Source of the DNA: Dechloromonas denitrificans
Lineage (GTDB): Bacteria; Pseudomonadota; Gammaproteobacteria; Burkholderiales; Rhodocyclaceae
Direction of reading: 5' to 3'
Length of the DNA: 64,000 nt
Assembly: GCF_001551835.1 (NCBI RefSeq)
Contig: NZ_LODL01000010.1
Span: 570-64,569 of the forward strand
Shown piece after piece: positions 26,866 to 36,969 of this stretch. Within the stretch, counting starts at the first letter, position 1, and each line of letters starts with the position of its first letter. The translations under genes were made by a program, and so were the position numbers. The notes under the pieces were generated by a model. That model was not told the DNA's origin. It saw nothing but the letters and a program-made list of their open reading frames with translations, and searched no databases.

Positions 26866-28605
26866 TTAGCTTCGGTTTCCCCGGTTGGTGAGCAGCTGTA
26901 TGTAGGCCTGCTTTTCAGCGGCGCTCAGCCCGGCGACGCCGAATTGCTGTGCCTTGGCCTGCAGTTCGGCGAAGGCTCTCTTCTGGCCGCCTTCCTGCAG
27001 TTTTTCCAGCGTGTCGCGAAACTCGGCCTCAGCCCCTTCTTCGTCAAACGGCAGGGCGAGAAGTTCCGAGGCGGCGTTTTCGATGATGCCTTCTTCCGGC
27101 AGGCCGCGTAGTTGTTCGCGCAGCGCGGCGTAACTGCTGGCTTCCTGGCTGGCGCCGACGACCAGGTCGTGCAGGCGGATCAAGGCCGGGCGTTCCGGCG
27201 TGTCCGGCAGCAGGTCGATCGGTAGCTGGGCGGCCAGTTTCGGTTTGTGCAGCACGATGCGCAGCAGGTTGCGGGTCAGCGATGGAGCCGTGCGCTTGGC
27301 TTTGGGCGGGGCGGCCGGGGTGTAGGATTTCAGCTCGCACAGGCGTTCGACTTCGCTTTGCACGAAACCACTGGCTTCGGCCAGGCGCTTGACCAGTTGC
27401 AGGCGCAACAGCGGCGTCGGCAGTTTGAGCAGCAGCGGCTTGGCTTCGTAGATCAGTTGCGCCTTGCCTTCCGAGCTGGTCAGGTCGCAGCGCTGGGCCA
27501 GTTCGCGCAGCAGGAAATCGGACAGCGGCATGGCCTGGGTGACTTGGCGATCGAACTGTTCCTTGCCGAATTCGCGGATGTAACTGTCGGGGTCATGTTC
27601 CTGTGGCAGGAAGATGAAGGCGAGTCGCTTGTTGTCGGCCAGCGCTTCCAGCGAATTTTCCAGGGCGCGCCAGGCGGCCTTGCGGCCGGCGTTGTCGCCG
27701 TCAAAGCAGAAGACGACGCGGTCGACCTGACGCAGCAGTTTGGTGACGTGGGTCGCCGTGGTCGCCGTGCCGAGCGTCGCGACGGCGTTGCCGACCCCGT
27801 TCTGGGCCAGCGCGATGACATCCATGTAGCCTTCGGTGACGATGGCGGTGTCGGTTTCGCGCAGGGCCTGGCGGGCCTGCGGTAGACCGAACAATTCGCG
27901 GCCTTTTTCGAACAGCGGCGTTTCCGGCGAATTCAGGTATTTCGGCTCGCCCTGGTCGATGATCCGGCCGCCGAAGGCGATGATGTCGCCTTTCGGGTTG
28001 ATGATCGGGATCATCAGCCGGTCGCGGAAGCGGTCGTAGCGGCGGCCGGCCTCGTTTTCGATGACCAGGCCGGCGGCCTTCAGTTCGTCGGCGTTGTAAT
28101 TCGGAAAGACTTCCTGCAGGTTCTGCCAGCCCTCCGGCGCATAACCCATGCCGTAGCGGGCGGCGATTTCGCCGCTCAGGCCGCGCTTCTTGCAATACTC
28201 GATGGCCTTCGGCGAACGCTTCAGCTGGTCCTTGTAGTACTGCGCGGCACGCGCCATGACTTCGATCAGTGTTCGCGTCTGGCCCTGTTTTTCATCGTTG
28301 AAGCTGCGCCCTTCGCTTTCCGGCACTTGCATGCCGGCGCGAGTGGCCAAGTCCTTGACGGCATCGACAAAACCCAGGCCCTGATATTCCATGACGAAGC
28401 TGATCGCCGTGCCGTGGGCGCCGCAGCCGAAGCAGTGGTAGAACTGCTTGGTCGGGCTGACCGTGAAGGACGGCGATTTCTCGTTATGGAAGGGGCAGCA
28501 GGCGGCGTAGTTGGCGCCGGCCTTCTTCAGCGGCACGTAGCCGTCCACCAGGTCGACGATATCGACCCGGGCCAGCAGATCCTGGATGAAAGAATCCGGG
28601 ATCAT
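26866..28605 (-). CDS. dnaG: DNA primase DnaG
   Basis: 579 residues. The zinc-binding domain CCPFHNEKSPSF with YHCFGCGAHG gives the C-H-C-C ligands near residues 37-65. Toprim catalytic core shows AIVTEGYMDVIAL and FCFDGDNAGRKAAW. The C-terminal helicase-interacting domain (AQLPIDLLPDTPERPALI onwards) is shorter but present. Synthesises RNA primers for replication. It lies 46 bases before rpoD and 6 bases after yqeY. Confidence 0.98.
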   Translation of the reverse strand: MIPDSFIQDLLARVDIVDLVDGYVPLKKAGANYAACCPFHNEKSPSFTVSPTKQFYHCFGCGAHGTAISFVMEYQGLGFVDAVKDLATRAGMQVPESEGRSFNDEKQGQTRTLIEVMARAAQYYKDQLKRSPKAIEYCKKRGLSGEIAARYGMGYAPEGWQNLQEVFPNYNADELKAAGLVIENEAGRRYDRFRDRLMIPIINPKGDIIAFGGRIIDQGEPKYLNSPETPLFEKGRELFGLPQARQALRETDTAIVTEGYMDVIALAQNGVGNAVATLGTATTATHVTKLLRQVDRVVFCFDGDNAGRKAAWRALENSLEALADNKRLAFIFLPQEHDPDSYIREFGKEQFDRQVTQAMPLSDFLLRELAQRCDLTSSEGKAQLIYEAKPLLLKLPTPLLRLQLVKRLAEASGFVQSEVERLCELKSYTPAAPPKAKRTAPSLTRNLLRIVLHKPKLAAQLPIDLLPDTPERPALIRLHDLVVGASQEASSYAALREQLRGLPEEGIIENAASELLALPFDEEGAEAEFRDTLEKLQEGGQKRAFAELQAKAQQFGVAGLSAAEKQAYIQLLTNRGNRS

Positions 28606-28611
28606 AGCGTT

Positions 28612-29058
28612 TTAACCGGCAAGCGCGGCCTTGACCAGCTTGGAGACTTCCGCCATGTCGGCCTTGCCGGCCAGCGCCGGCTTGAGGACGGCCATCAGCT
28701 TGCCCATGTCGGCCGGGCCCTTGGCGCCGGTTTCGGCGACCGCGGCGGCAACGGCGGCGGCGATTTCGTCATTGCCCATTTTTTCCGGCAGGTAGGCGGC
28801 GAGGATGGCGATTTCGGCCTTCTCGACGTCGGCCAGGTCCTGGCGGTTGGCGGCTTCGTACTGGGTGACGCTGTCCTTGCGCTGCTTGACCAGCTTTTCG
28901 ATGACGGCGGCGACGGCGGCATCGTCGAGTTCGACGCGCTCATCGACTTCCTTCTGCTTGACGGCGGCGAGCAGCAGGCGAATGGCAGCCAGCTTGCCGG
29001 CTTCCTTGGCCTTCATGGCCGTTTTCATGTCTTCGGTGATACGTGCTTTGAGGCTCAT
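28612..29058 (-). CDS. yqeY: GatB/YqeY domain protein
   Basis: 148 residues. Typical small helical YqeY protein: SLKARITEDMKTAMKAKE, LAAIRLLLAAVKQKEVDER, VEKAEIAILAAYLPEKM, and GADMGKLMAVLKP-like C-terminus. Related to the tRNA-binding tail domain of GatB, but the stand-alone protein has no established function. It is conserved between rpsU and dnaG in many bacteria. It starts 26 bases downstream of the rpsU terminator hairpin. Confidence 0.93.
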   Translation of the reverse strand: MSLKARITEDMKTAMKAKEAGKLAAIRLLLAAVKQKEVDERVELDDAAVAAVIEKLVKQRKDSVTQYEAANRQDLADVEKAEIAILAAYLPEKMGNDEIAAAVAAAVAETGAKGPADMGKLMAVLKPALAGKADMAEVSKLVKAALAG

Positions 29059-29082
29059 GGACGTTCTTTTCGAAAATTCAAA

Positions 29083-29116
29083 GAAAAAAGCCGCCGGCTG
29101 TTGAAGGCTGGCGGCT
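29083..29116 (-). terminator. Terminator/attenuator between rpsU and yqeY
   Basis: Minus strand: AGCCGCCAGC loop GCCGGCGGCT followed by TTTTTTC. It lies directly after rpsU, so most transcripts likely end here and only read-through feeds yqeY-dnaG-rpoD. Confidence 0.8.
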
Positions 29117-29141
29117 CTTTTGTGCGGCGAAACGTACTGGA

Positions 29142-29354
29142 TTAGTACAGTTTCGGCGGCAGGGTCAGGCTACGGAGGCGCTTGTGCTGGCGTTTGACGG
29201 CAGCGGCAGCCTTGCGCTTGCGTTCGGTCGTGGGCTTTTCGTAAAACTCACGGGCACGCAGCTCGGTCAGGAGACCAGTCTTTTCAACCGTCCGCTTGAA
29301 GCGGCGGATAGCAACTTCGAACGGCTCATTTTCCTTGACACGAATGTTCGGCAT
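29142..29354 (-). CDS. rpsU: 30S ribosomal protein S21
   Basis: 70 residues from ATG 29354. [21 protein letters not shown] and [20 protein letters not shown] are the hallmark of S21. It is needed for initiation and forms the head of the macromolecular synthesis operon. GGGGGTGAT precedes the start, and a sigma-70 promoter is proposed at 29446-29475. Confidence 0.98.
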   Translation of the reverse strand: MPNIRVKENEPFEVAIRRFKRTVEKTGLLTELRAREFYEKPTTERKRKAAAAVKRQHKRLRSLTLPPKLY

Positions 29355-29445
29355 ATAAATCACCCCCTTCCGTAAGGCGCCTGCCAGGTCAAGTAAAAGG
29401 CAGTGCGCGCAAAATTTTTATCCGCATGTTTGCGGAGAGCCGAAC

Positions 29446-29475
29446 AGTATATTGCAAAAAACCTTTTTGCCTCAA
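29446..29475 (-). promoter_or_regulatory. Sigma-70-like promoter of rpsU
   Basis: Minus strand -35 TTGAGG and -10 TATACT with an 18-base spacer, about 90 bases upstream of the S21 start. The same interval must also hold the tsaD promoter on the other strand. Confidence 0.45.
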
Positions 29476-29492
29476 GTGTTAAAATGCGATCC

Positions 29493-30527
29493 ATGCTGAT
29501 CCTTGGTATCGAATCCTCCTGCGACGAAACCGGCATTGCGCTCTACGACAGCGCAGCCGGGCTTTTGTCGCACGCGCTCCACTCCCAGGTAGCGATGCAC
29601 GCCGAGTACGGCGGCGTCGTCCCGGAACTGGCTTCCCGCGACCATATCCGGCGGGTCGTGCCACTGTTGCGCGAGGCGCTGGGGCTGTCCGGCAAGTCGC
29701 TCGACGACGTCGATGCCGTCGCCTACACGCGCGGCCCGGGCTTGTCCGGCGCGCTGCTGGTTGGCTGTGCCTTTGCCGAGGCGCTGGCCTTGGCCATCGA
29801 CAAGCCGACCATTCCGGTGCACCACCTCGAAGGGCATCTGCTGTCGCCGCTGCTGTCGCGCGACCCGCCGACCTTCCCGTTCGTCGCGCTGCTGGTTTCC
29901 GGCGGCCATACGCAATTGATGAAGGTGACCGGCGTCGGCGAATACGAACTGCTCGGCGAAACGCTCGACGACGCGGCCGGCGAGGCGTTCGACAAGAGCG
30001 CCAAGCTGCTCGGCCTGCCTTATCCGGGCGGTGCCTTGTTGTCGAAACTGGCCGAAGCGGGTACCCCCGGCGTGTACGAACTGCCGCGGCCGATGCTGCA
30101 TTCCGGCGACCTCAACTTCAGCTTTTCCGGCCTGAAAACGGCGGTGCTGACGCTGGTCCGCGAGCATGCCGAGGCGATGACCGACGAATTCAAGGCCAAT
30201 GCGGCCCGCGCCTTCCAGGAGGCGATGGTCGACGTGCTGCTGAAAAAAGCGCTGAAGGCTATGAAGCAGACCGGCCTGCAGCAACTGGTGGTGGCCGGCG
30301 GGGTGGGCGCCAATAAGCAGCTACGGTCGACCCTCGATCTGGAGGCAAAACGCAAGCGTTTCCGCGTTTATTACCCGGAGCTGGAGTTCTGTACCGATAA
30401 CGGCGCGATGATCGCCCTGGCCGGAGCGCTGCGCTTGCAGGCCGGGACGCCGCCCAAGGAGGCCGGCATCTTCTCGGTGCAGCCGCGCTGGCCCTTGATG
30501 GACATGGCGGTCAGCGGCACGAAGTAG
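29493..30527 (+). CDS. tsaD: tRNA threonylcarbamoyltransferase TsaD
   Basis: 344 residues. Starts [18 protein letters not shown], then [19 protein letters not shown] (family signature with iron-binding His), [12 protein letters not shown], and [13 protein letters not shown]. With TsaB, TsaC and TsaE it makes t6A37 in ANN-decoding tRNAs, including the tRNA-Ile2 coded nearby. ATG 29493 is chosen because family members begin at this position; ATG 29484 is in frame. Divergent from rpsU, the classic arrangement. Confidence 0.97.
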   Translation: MLILGIESSCDETGIALYDSAAGLLSHALHSQVAMHAEYGGVVPELASRDHIRRVVPLLREALGLSGKSLDDVDAVAYTRGPGLSGALLVGCAFAEALALAIDKPTIPVHHLEGHLLSPLLSRDPPTFPFVALLVSGGHTQLMKVTGVGEYELLGETLDDAAGEAFDKSAKLLGLPYPGGALLSKLAEAGTPGVYELPRPMLHSGDLNFSFSGLKTAVLTLVREHAEAMTDEFKANAARAFQEAMVDVLLKKALKAMKQTGLQQLVVAGGVGANKQLRSTLDLEAKRKRFRVYYPELEFCTDNGAMIALAGALRLQAGTPPKEAGIFSVQPRWPLMDMAVSGTK

Positions 30528-30625
30528 CCAGGGACGGCGCCGCGTTCGAGCGGGCCGTTCGCCTTCTTGCGGCGCTTCGGACAGTTCTTGCATGGCGGTT
30601 TGCTGTGGCAGCATTTTTTGCCCAT
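30371..30625 (-). CDS. Small Cys-rich basic protein overlapping tsaD antisense
   Basis: 84 residues. N-terminus [21 protein letters not shown] has four Cys spaced like a zinc knuckle and is very basic. GGGAG lies upstream of ATG 30625. The C-terminal part runs 157 bases antisense into the tsaD coding end and has less natural composition, so the functional protein may be mainly the first 40 residues. It follows the 30-residue frame at 30654-30746 in the same direction. I recall similar MxKKCC-type short proteins in other bacteria but no function. Confidence 0.5.
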   Translation of the reverse strand: MGKKCCHSKPPCKNCPKRRKKANGPLERGAVPGYFVPLTAMSIKGQRGCTEKMPASLGGVPACKRSAPARAIIAPLSVQNSSSG

Positions 30626-30653
30626 CGCGACTCCCGGATCGCGGTGACTGAAT

Positions 30654-30746
30654 TCAGAAGTTGTCCGGCAGGGTGGCCAGGATGTCAACATAGGCCTCCC
30701 ATGGTGCGAGTTCGTCGAACCAGCGATCTATGAAACGCGAAATCAT
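30654..30746 (-). CDS. Possible 30-residue small protein
   Basis: ATG-to-TGA frame with AGGAG seven bases upstream. The peptide contains SRFIDRWFDELAPWEAYVD, with Trp and acidic residues. No relative recognised. Its spacing to the Cys-rich gene (28 bases) suggests a two-gene transcript. Confidence 0.45.
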   Translation of the reverse strand: MISRFIDRWFDELAPWEAYVDILATLPDNF

Positions 30747-32790
<2,044 letters not shown>

Positions 32791-32812
32791 GCCCCGTCCG
32801 GGTGCTTAGGCA

Positions 32813-32841
32813 AAAAGAAGGGGGTTCTGCCCCCTTCTTTT
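32813..32841 (+). terminator. Terminator after nirS
   Basis: AAGAAGGGGG-TTCTG-CCCCCTTCTT followed by TTATT; a strong, nearly perfect stem 22 bases past the stop. Confidence 0.9.
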
Positions 32842-32889
32842 ATTGCTTAGCATGTGGTTTTGCCCGAAGTGTCGCGAGGTTTTGCGAAA

Positions 32890-34377
32890 GTGAACGTCCC
32901 GTTAAGAAAGCCCAACTGGGCGCAGCGCGAGTTGTTGTCGCACAGCCCGCTGTTTGCCGGCCTGGCGCCGAAGCTGCTCGATGAACTGAGCCGCGCCAGT
33001 CGCCTGCTGGAAGTGCCGGCGCAGAGTGTGCTGTTCGAAGCCGGCGACCCGGTCCGCGAAGCCTACGTATTGGTCAGCGGTACGCTGAAACGGTCGACGA
33101 TCCTGGCCGGCGAGACCAAGAAGGTCATCGAACTGGCCCAGTCGCAGCAACTGCTCGGCCTCGGGGAGGCCTTCAGCGCCAGCCGCTACGCTTCCTCCGG
33201 CAAGACGATCACGCCGTGCATCGTCGTCGCCATCGACATCCACAAGCTGCGCGCCATCGTCCGCCAGGATCTCGACCTGAGCTGGCGAATCATCCAGGCG
33301 ATGGCCGAGCGGCAATGCGCCGTCGAATTCGATGTCACCGGTTATCACTACGGTTTGACCGGCACCCAGCGCCTGCTCGACTACCTGATCGAACTGGCCG
33401 GTGGTCATCCCGGGCTGGCCGGCGAAACCACGGTGACGCTGAAGACCAGCAAGAAAATCATTGCTGCGCGCATCGGCATGACGCCGGAAAGCCTGTCGCG
33501 CAGTCTGCGCTTACTGAGCGAGAGCGGCGTCATCGTCGTCGACGGGCGCAACGTCCATATCCAGAATGCCGCGCTGTTGAATACGGAAGTCGGCAATACC
33601 AAGCAGCGGGTGAATTTTTCCCGGAAGTCGAAAAAGGCCGCGGCGGGTCTGGCCAAATCCTTGTCACCTGGCGTCCTGATCAATCTCTGCGGTCGGCCGC
33701 GCCTGTTGTCGCAGCGCATGGCGGCTGCCTGGGCGTTGATCGGCCAGAACATCAGCCCGGCCAAGGCGGCGGTCAGGCTGCGCCAACTCCATGCGCAGAT
33801 GGAGCGGACGCTGGCGCGCCTGGAGAGTCTGGGTTTGCCGGGCGACTTGGCCGAGCAGCTACAGGCGGTGCAGGCGATCTGGCCGCGCTACTGGGCGGCG
33901 CTGAGCGAGGTCGAGCCGGCTCTGGAGAAGGCGTCGGCAGTGCTCGAGCTGAGCGAGGAAATCCTCGAGGCGATCGACCTGTTGGCCCGCCAGGCGGCAG
34001 TGCACGTTGCCTTGCCGGCGGCGCACTACGTCAATATTGCCGGCCGCAATCGCATGCTGTCGCAACGAATCGGCAAACTGTTCCTGTTTCGCGAATGGGG
34101 GCTGAGCGACGAGGCGACGCTGCAGCGTCTCGGCGCATCCTGCTGCGAATTCGAGAGCAATCTGGCGGAATTGAAGCGGAGCGGCATCGGCGTGCCGGAA
34201 CTGGCGGCGCAGCTAAGCGAGGTGACCGAGCAGTGGCAAAAGTTTGAAAGCGTGCTGCTGCCGAGTCTGCAGCATGCCAGCAAAAGCCGGCATGCGCTGG
34301 CCGCGCTGGCCGAGGGCGAGCGGCTGCTGCGCCACGTCGATACGACGGTCAAGCTCTACGAGCGACTGGCCAAATAG
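32890..34377 (+). CDS. CRP/FNR-family regulator fused to two PilJ/NarX-like sensor domains
   Basis: 495 residues from GTG 32890 (GAGG 10 bases upstream); ATG 32854 is in frame but has no ribosome site. Residues about 10-125 are a cNMP-type effector domain without N-terminal Cys, so no FNR iron-sulfur cluster. A winged helix at about 170-230 has recognition helix TPESLSRSLRLL carrying the FNR-type E-x-x-S-R, predicting TTGAT half-sites. Unusually, two PilJ-type four-helix domains follow: NLCGRPRLLSQRMA near 265 and NIAGRNRMLSQRIGKL near 380, the P-box-like sequence that binds nitrate or nitrite in NarX/NarQ. Likely a one-component nitrate/nitrite-responsive regulator of nirS and related genes (inference). 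Confidence 0.88.
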   Translation: MNVPLRKPNWAQRELLSHSPLFAGLAPKLLDELSRASRLLEVPAQSVLFEAGDPVREAYVLVSGTLKRSTILAGETKKVIELAQSQQLLGLGEAFSASRYASSGKTITPCIVVAIDIHKLRAIVRQDLDLSWRIIQAMAERQCAVEFDVTGYHYGLTGTQRLLDYLIELAGGHPGLAGETTVTLKTSKKIIAARIGMTPESLSRSLRLLSESGVIVVDGRNVHIQNAALLNTEVGNTKQRVNFSRKSKKAAAGLAKSLSPGVLINLCGRPRLLSQRMAAAWALIGQNISPAKAAVRLRQLHAQMERTLARLESLGLPGDLAEQLQAVQAIWPRYWAALSEVEPALEKASAVLELSEEILEAIDLLARQAAVHVALPAAHYVNIAGRNRMLSQRIGKLFLFREWGLSDEATLQRLGASCCEFESNLAELKRSGIGVPELAAQLSEVTEQWQKFESVLLPSLQHASKSRHALAALAEGERLLRHVDTTVKLYERLAK

Positions 34378-34378
34378 C

Positions 34379-34984
34379 TTATTTCTTCTTGCTGCCGATT
34401 TTCGATTCCTGGCCGGCCATCAGGCGCTGCAGGTTCTGCCAGTGCTTGCCGATCAGGGCGAGGGAGAGCACGCCGACGATCAGCGTCTGGCCATTGGCGC
34501 CGTGCATCATGACCTGGAAGACCGGGGCGAGGGTAGCGGCGAGGACGGCGGCGAGCGAGGAGTAGCGGAAGGCGAAGGCGACGAAGATCCAGGTGCCGAG
34601 CACGGCCAGGCCGAGCAGCGGATCGAGCGCGAGCAGCACGCCGGCGGCGGTGGCGACGCCCTTGCCGCCCTTGAACTTGAGGAAGACCGGAAACAGGTGG
34701 CCGGCGAAGACGGCGAGCGCGATGAGGCCGACGGCGAGGTCGCTGAAGCCGGCCTGCTGGGCCAGAAAGACGGCGAGCCAGCCCTTCAGCGCGTCGCCGA
34801 GCAGCGTGAACAGGGCTGCCTTCTTGTTGCCGCTGCGCAGTACGTTGGTCGCCCCCGGATTACCCGAGCCGTAAGTCCGCGGATCGGCCAGGCCGAAGAC
34901 TTTCGAGGAGATCATTGCGAAGGGAACGGAGCCGAGCAGGTAGGCGGCGATCAGGGCCAGGGGGATGGCGAGGGCGGTTTGCAT
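34379..34984 (-). CDS. plsY: Glycerol-3-phosphate acyltransferase PlsY
   Basis: 201 residues, integral membrane. Conserved LLGSVPFAMISSKVFGL, DPRTYGSGNPGATNVLR and FKGGKGVATAAGVLLAL are the three PlsY motifs. It uses acyl-phosphate to make lysophosphatidate at the inner membrane. Start ATG 34984 is the one preserving the conserved first helix. Convergent with the FNR-PilJ gene; only one base separates the stops. Confidence 0.96.
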   Translation of the reverse strand: MQTALAIPLALIAAYLLGSVPFAMISSKVFGLADPRTYGSGNPGATNVLRSGNKKAALFTLLGDALKGWLAVFLAQQAGFSDLAVGLIALAVFAGHLFPVFLKFKGGKGVATAAGVLLALDPLLGLAVLGTWIFVAFAFRYSSLAAVLAATLAPVFQVMMHGANGQTLIVGVLSLALIGKHWQNLQRLMAGQESKIGSKKK

Positions 34985-35033
34985 GGGTTGCTTGGGTCGC
35001 TGAGGTACAATCGCGGCGAATTTTACACCCCTC

Positions 35034-35066
35034 ACTGCGGTCGACCGCCCTATGGACATCATTTTC
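35034..35066 (+). repeat. 33-bp dispersed repeat, copy 5 (overlaps folB start)
   Basis: ACTGCGGTCGAC, 11 bases, CAT, CATTTTC. The folB initiator ATG (35052) lies inside it, so the repeat supplies part of the folB translation start region. Confidence 0.45.
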
Positions 35067-35402
35067 ATCGAAGAACTGCGCGCCGAAACGTGGATAGGCA
35101 TCTATCCGCGCGAGAAAGCCATGTCGCAGACGGTCGAGATCTCTCTGCATATCGGGGTGTCGACCGCATCGGCCGGCGCCAGCGATGACATCCGCGACAC
35201 CGTGGACTACGCCGTGGTCGTCGAGCGTCTGCGTGCCGATCTGTCGGGCAGCCATTTCAACCTGCTGGAGAAGTTGACCGAGCATATCGCCACCTGGCTG
35301 CTGGAAAACTTCGCCGCCCAATGGGTGCGGGTGTCAGTCGCCAAGCTGGGCATGATGCCCGGCGTCAAGCGGGTCGGCGTCATCATCGAGCGCTCGGTTT
35401 AA
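35052..35402 (+). CDS. folB: Dihydroneopterin aldolase FolB
   Basis: 116 residues. MDIIFIEELRAETWIGIYP start, VDYAVVVERLRADLSG and NLLEKLTEHIATWLL with the conserved Glu, and KLGMMPGVKRVGVIIER. It cleaves dihydroneopterin in folate synthesis. Divergent from plsY, a common betaproteobacterial arrangement; short 67-base shared promoter region. Confidence 0.95.
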   Translation: MDIIFIEELRAETWIGIYPREKAMSQTVEISLHIGVSTASAGASDDIRDTVDYAVVVERLRADLSGSHFNLLEKLTEHIATWLLENFAAQWVRVSVAKLGMMPGVKRVGVIIERSV

Positions 35403-35419
35403 GCATCAATCAGGAAAAA

Positions 35420-35448
35420 GCCCCCGGTCGGCGTCGACCGGGGGCTTT
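35420..35448. terminator. Bidirectional terminator between folB and the ZIP gene
   Basis: GCCCCCGGTCG-GCGT-CGACCGGGGGC flanked by AAAA on the left and TTTT on the right; serves both converging genes. Confidence 0.88.
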
Positions 35449-35460
35449 TGCTTTGGCGCT

Positions 35461-36336
35461 TCAGAAAGCGGTGGCGAGCACCGTCATCGCCGCAAAACCG
35501 GCGGCTAGGCCGGCCGTGCCGGCTGCCTCGCGACCGGGTTGGTGCGAGGCCGGGATCAACTCGTGGCTGACTACCCAGAGCATGGCGCCGGCGGCGGCAG
35601 CGAGGGCAAGCGGCAAGGCGCTGCCGGCCAGGCTGCTGGCGATGACCCCGAACAAGCCGCCGACCGGTTCGACCAGACCGGTCGCCAGGGCGATCAAGGC
35701 GGCGCGCAACGGCGCGGCGCCGAGGGCGATCATTGCGCTGGCGACGATCCAGCCTTCAGGAATGTTCTGGATCGCGATGCCGAGCGTCATCCCGTGGTCG
35801 GCGCCGGCGGCGGCCGAGATGCCGACGGCAAGGCCTTCCGGCACGTTGTGCAAGGCGATGGCGGCGATCACCAGGCCGACCTGCGGCATCGCCTTGCCGA
35901 CTTCGATAGATTCGACATGGGCGTGCGCCGTCCGACTATCCATCTGCTGCATCAGCCCGACGCCGGCCATCAAGGCGGCGGCAGTGACGATGGCGAGTGG
36001 CCACGGCGCGCCGCTGGCGGCGACGTTCTGCACGGCCGGGACGAGCAGCGAGAAGAGGCTGGCGGCGAGCATCATGCCGCCGGCGAGGCCGAGCATCGGC
36101 GCCATCAGGCGTTCCTGCGGTCGACGCATGAAAAGTACCGGAATTGCCCCGAGGCCGGTGGCGAGGCCGGCCAGCAAGCTGGCTTCAAGGCCGCGCGCCG
36201 CCATCGGGTGGGCGGCCAGCCAGTGCATGGACTGTTCGGTGGCAAAGGCGAGGGCAACGACGGCCATCGCCAGGCCGGTCCACAAGTGGCGGCGGGCGGT
36301 GGGTCGGGTGTAATGCCGGATGACGAGTTGGCTCAT
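35461..36336 (-). CDS. ZIP-family divalent metal transporter
   Basis: 291 residues with eight predicted helices. The metal pathway motifs are AAIALHNVPEGLAVG in TM4 and IAIQNIPEGWIVASAM in TM5. The TM3-TM4 loop has HAHVE. It likely imports zinc, iron or manganese. AAGGAG precedes ATG 36336. An AT-rich palindromic stretch (CAATCGATTG at 36391) upstream may be regulatory. Confidence 0.9.
   Translation of the reverse strand: MSQLVIRHYTRPTARRHLWTGLAMAVVALAFATEQSMHWLAAHPMAARGLEASLLAGLATGLGAIPVLFMRRPQERLMAPMLGLAGGMMLAASLFSLLVPAVQNVAASGAPWPLAIVTAAALMAGVGLMQQMDSRTAHAHVESIEVGKAMPQVGLVIAAIALHNVPEGLAVGISAAAGADHGMTLGIAIQNIPEGWIVASAMIALGAAPLRAALIALATGLVEPVGGLFGVIASSLAGSALPLALAAAAGAMLWVVSHELIPASHQPGREAAGTAGLAAGFAAMTVLATAF
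36114..36146 (+). repeat. Possible degenerate copy of the 33-bp repeat
   Basis: The core CCTGCGGTCGAC is perfect, but the second half (ACC, GGAATTG) matches poorly. Lies within the ZIP gene. Confidence 0.25.
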
Positions 36337-36428
36337 GGTGGCGCTCCTTCTTTGATGAGTGCCACTTTACGGAGCGTTCTGTTATAGCTCCAATCGATTG
36401 ATTAAATACTGTCGATTGCTAATGGCAA

Positions 36429-36920
36429 TCATCCTTTCAGTGCCGCCTCGACCGGCTTCGGATTAAGTGCGCGCAGGATGTCGTGTGGATGGACACCGAC
36501 CAGATAGCCGCGCCGGCCGCCGTTGATGTAGATCAGCGGCAGGTCGAGGATGCTTTTTTCGAGATAGATCGGCATCGCCTTCTTGGTACCGAACGGGCTG
36601 GTGCCGCCGACCAGGTAGCCGGTGTGGCGGTTGGCGACTTCCGGTTTGCACGGCTCGACTTTCTTGCAACCGATCTGGCGGGCCAGTTCCTTGGTCGAGA
36701 CCTTGCAGTCGCCATGCATCAACACGATCAGCGGCTTGGCGTTCTCGTCCTCGAAGATCAGCGTCTTGACCACGGCGTGCTCGTCAACATTCAGTTCGCG
36801 GGCCGAGACCTTGGTCCCGCCATGTTCCTCATAGGCGTAGAGGTGGCTGGAGAAGGCGATCTTCTGCGCCTTCAGGAACTTGGTGGCCTGCGTTTCGGGG
36901 GCGTGTTCGTGCTTGCTCAT
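36429..36920 (-). CDS. ybaK: Cys-tRNA(Pro)/Cys-tRNA(Cys) deacylase, YbaK/EbsC family
   Basis: 163 residues. AFSSHLYAYEEHGGTKVSA, VDEHAVVKTLIFED, LARQIGCKKVEPCKPEVA with the catalytic Lys region, and GYLVGGTSPFGTKKAMPIY are characteristic of YbaK. It removes Cys misacylated on tRNA-Pro. A 40-base spacer with TGGCTGTCGG separates it from the ORF-free region before the porin gene. Confidence 0.93.
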   Translation of the reverse strand: MSKHEHAPETQATKFLKAQKIAFSSHLYAYEEHGGTKVSARELNVDEHAVVKTLIFEDENAKPLIVLMHGDCKVSTKELARQIGCKKVEPCKPEVANRHTGYLVGGTSPFGTKKAMPIYLEKSILDLPLIYINGGRRGYLVGVHPHDILRALNPKPVEAALKG

Positions 36921-36969
36921 GCGTGGCTGTCGGTGGGTGGTCGGCGCCTGATTTTACCGCGTGCGCCGC

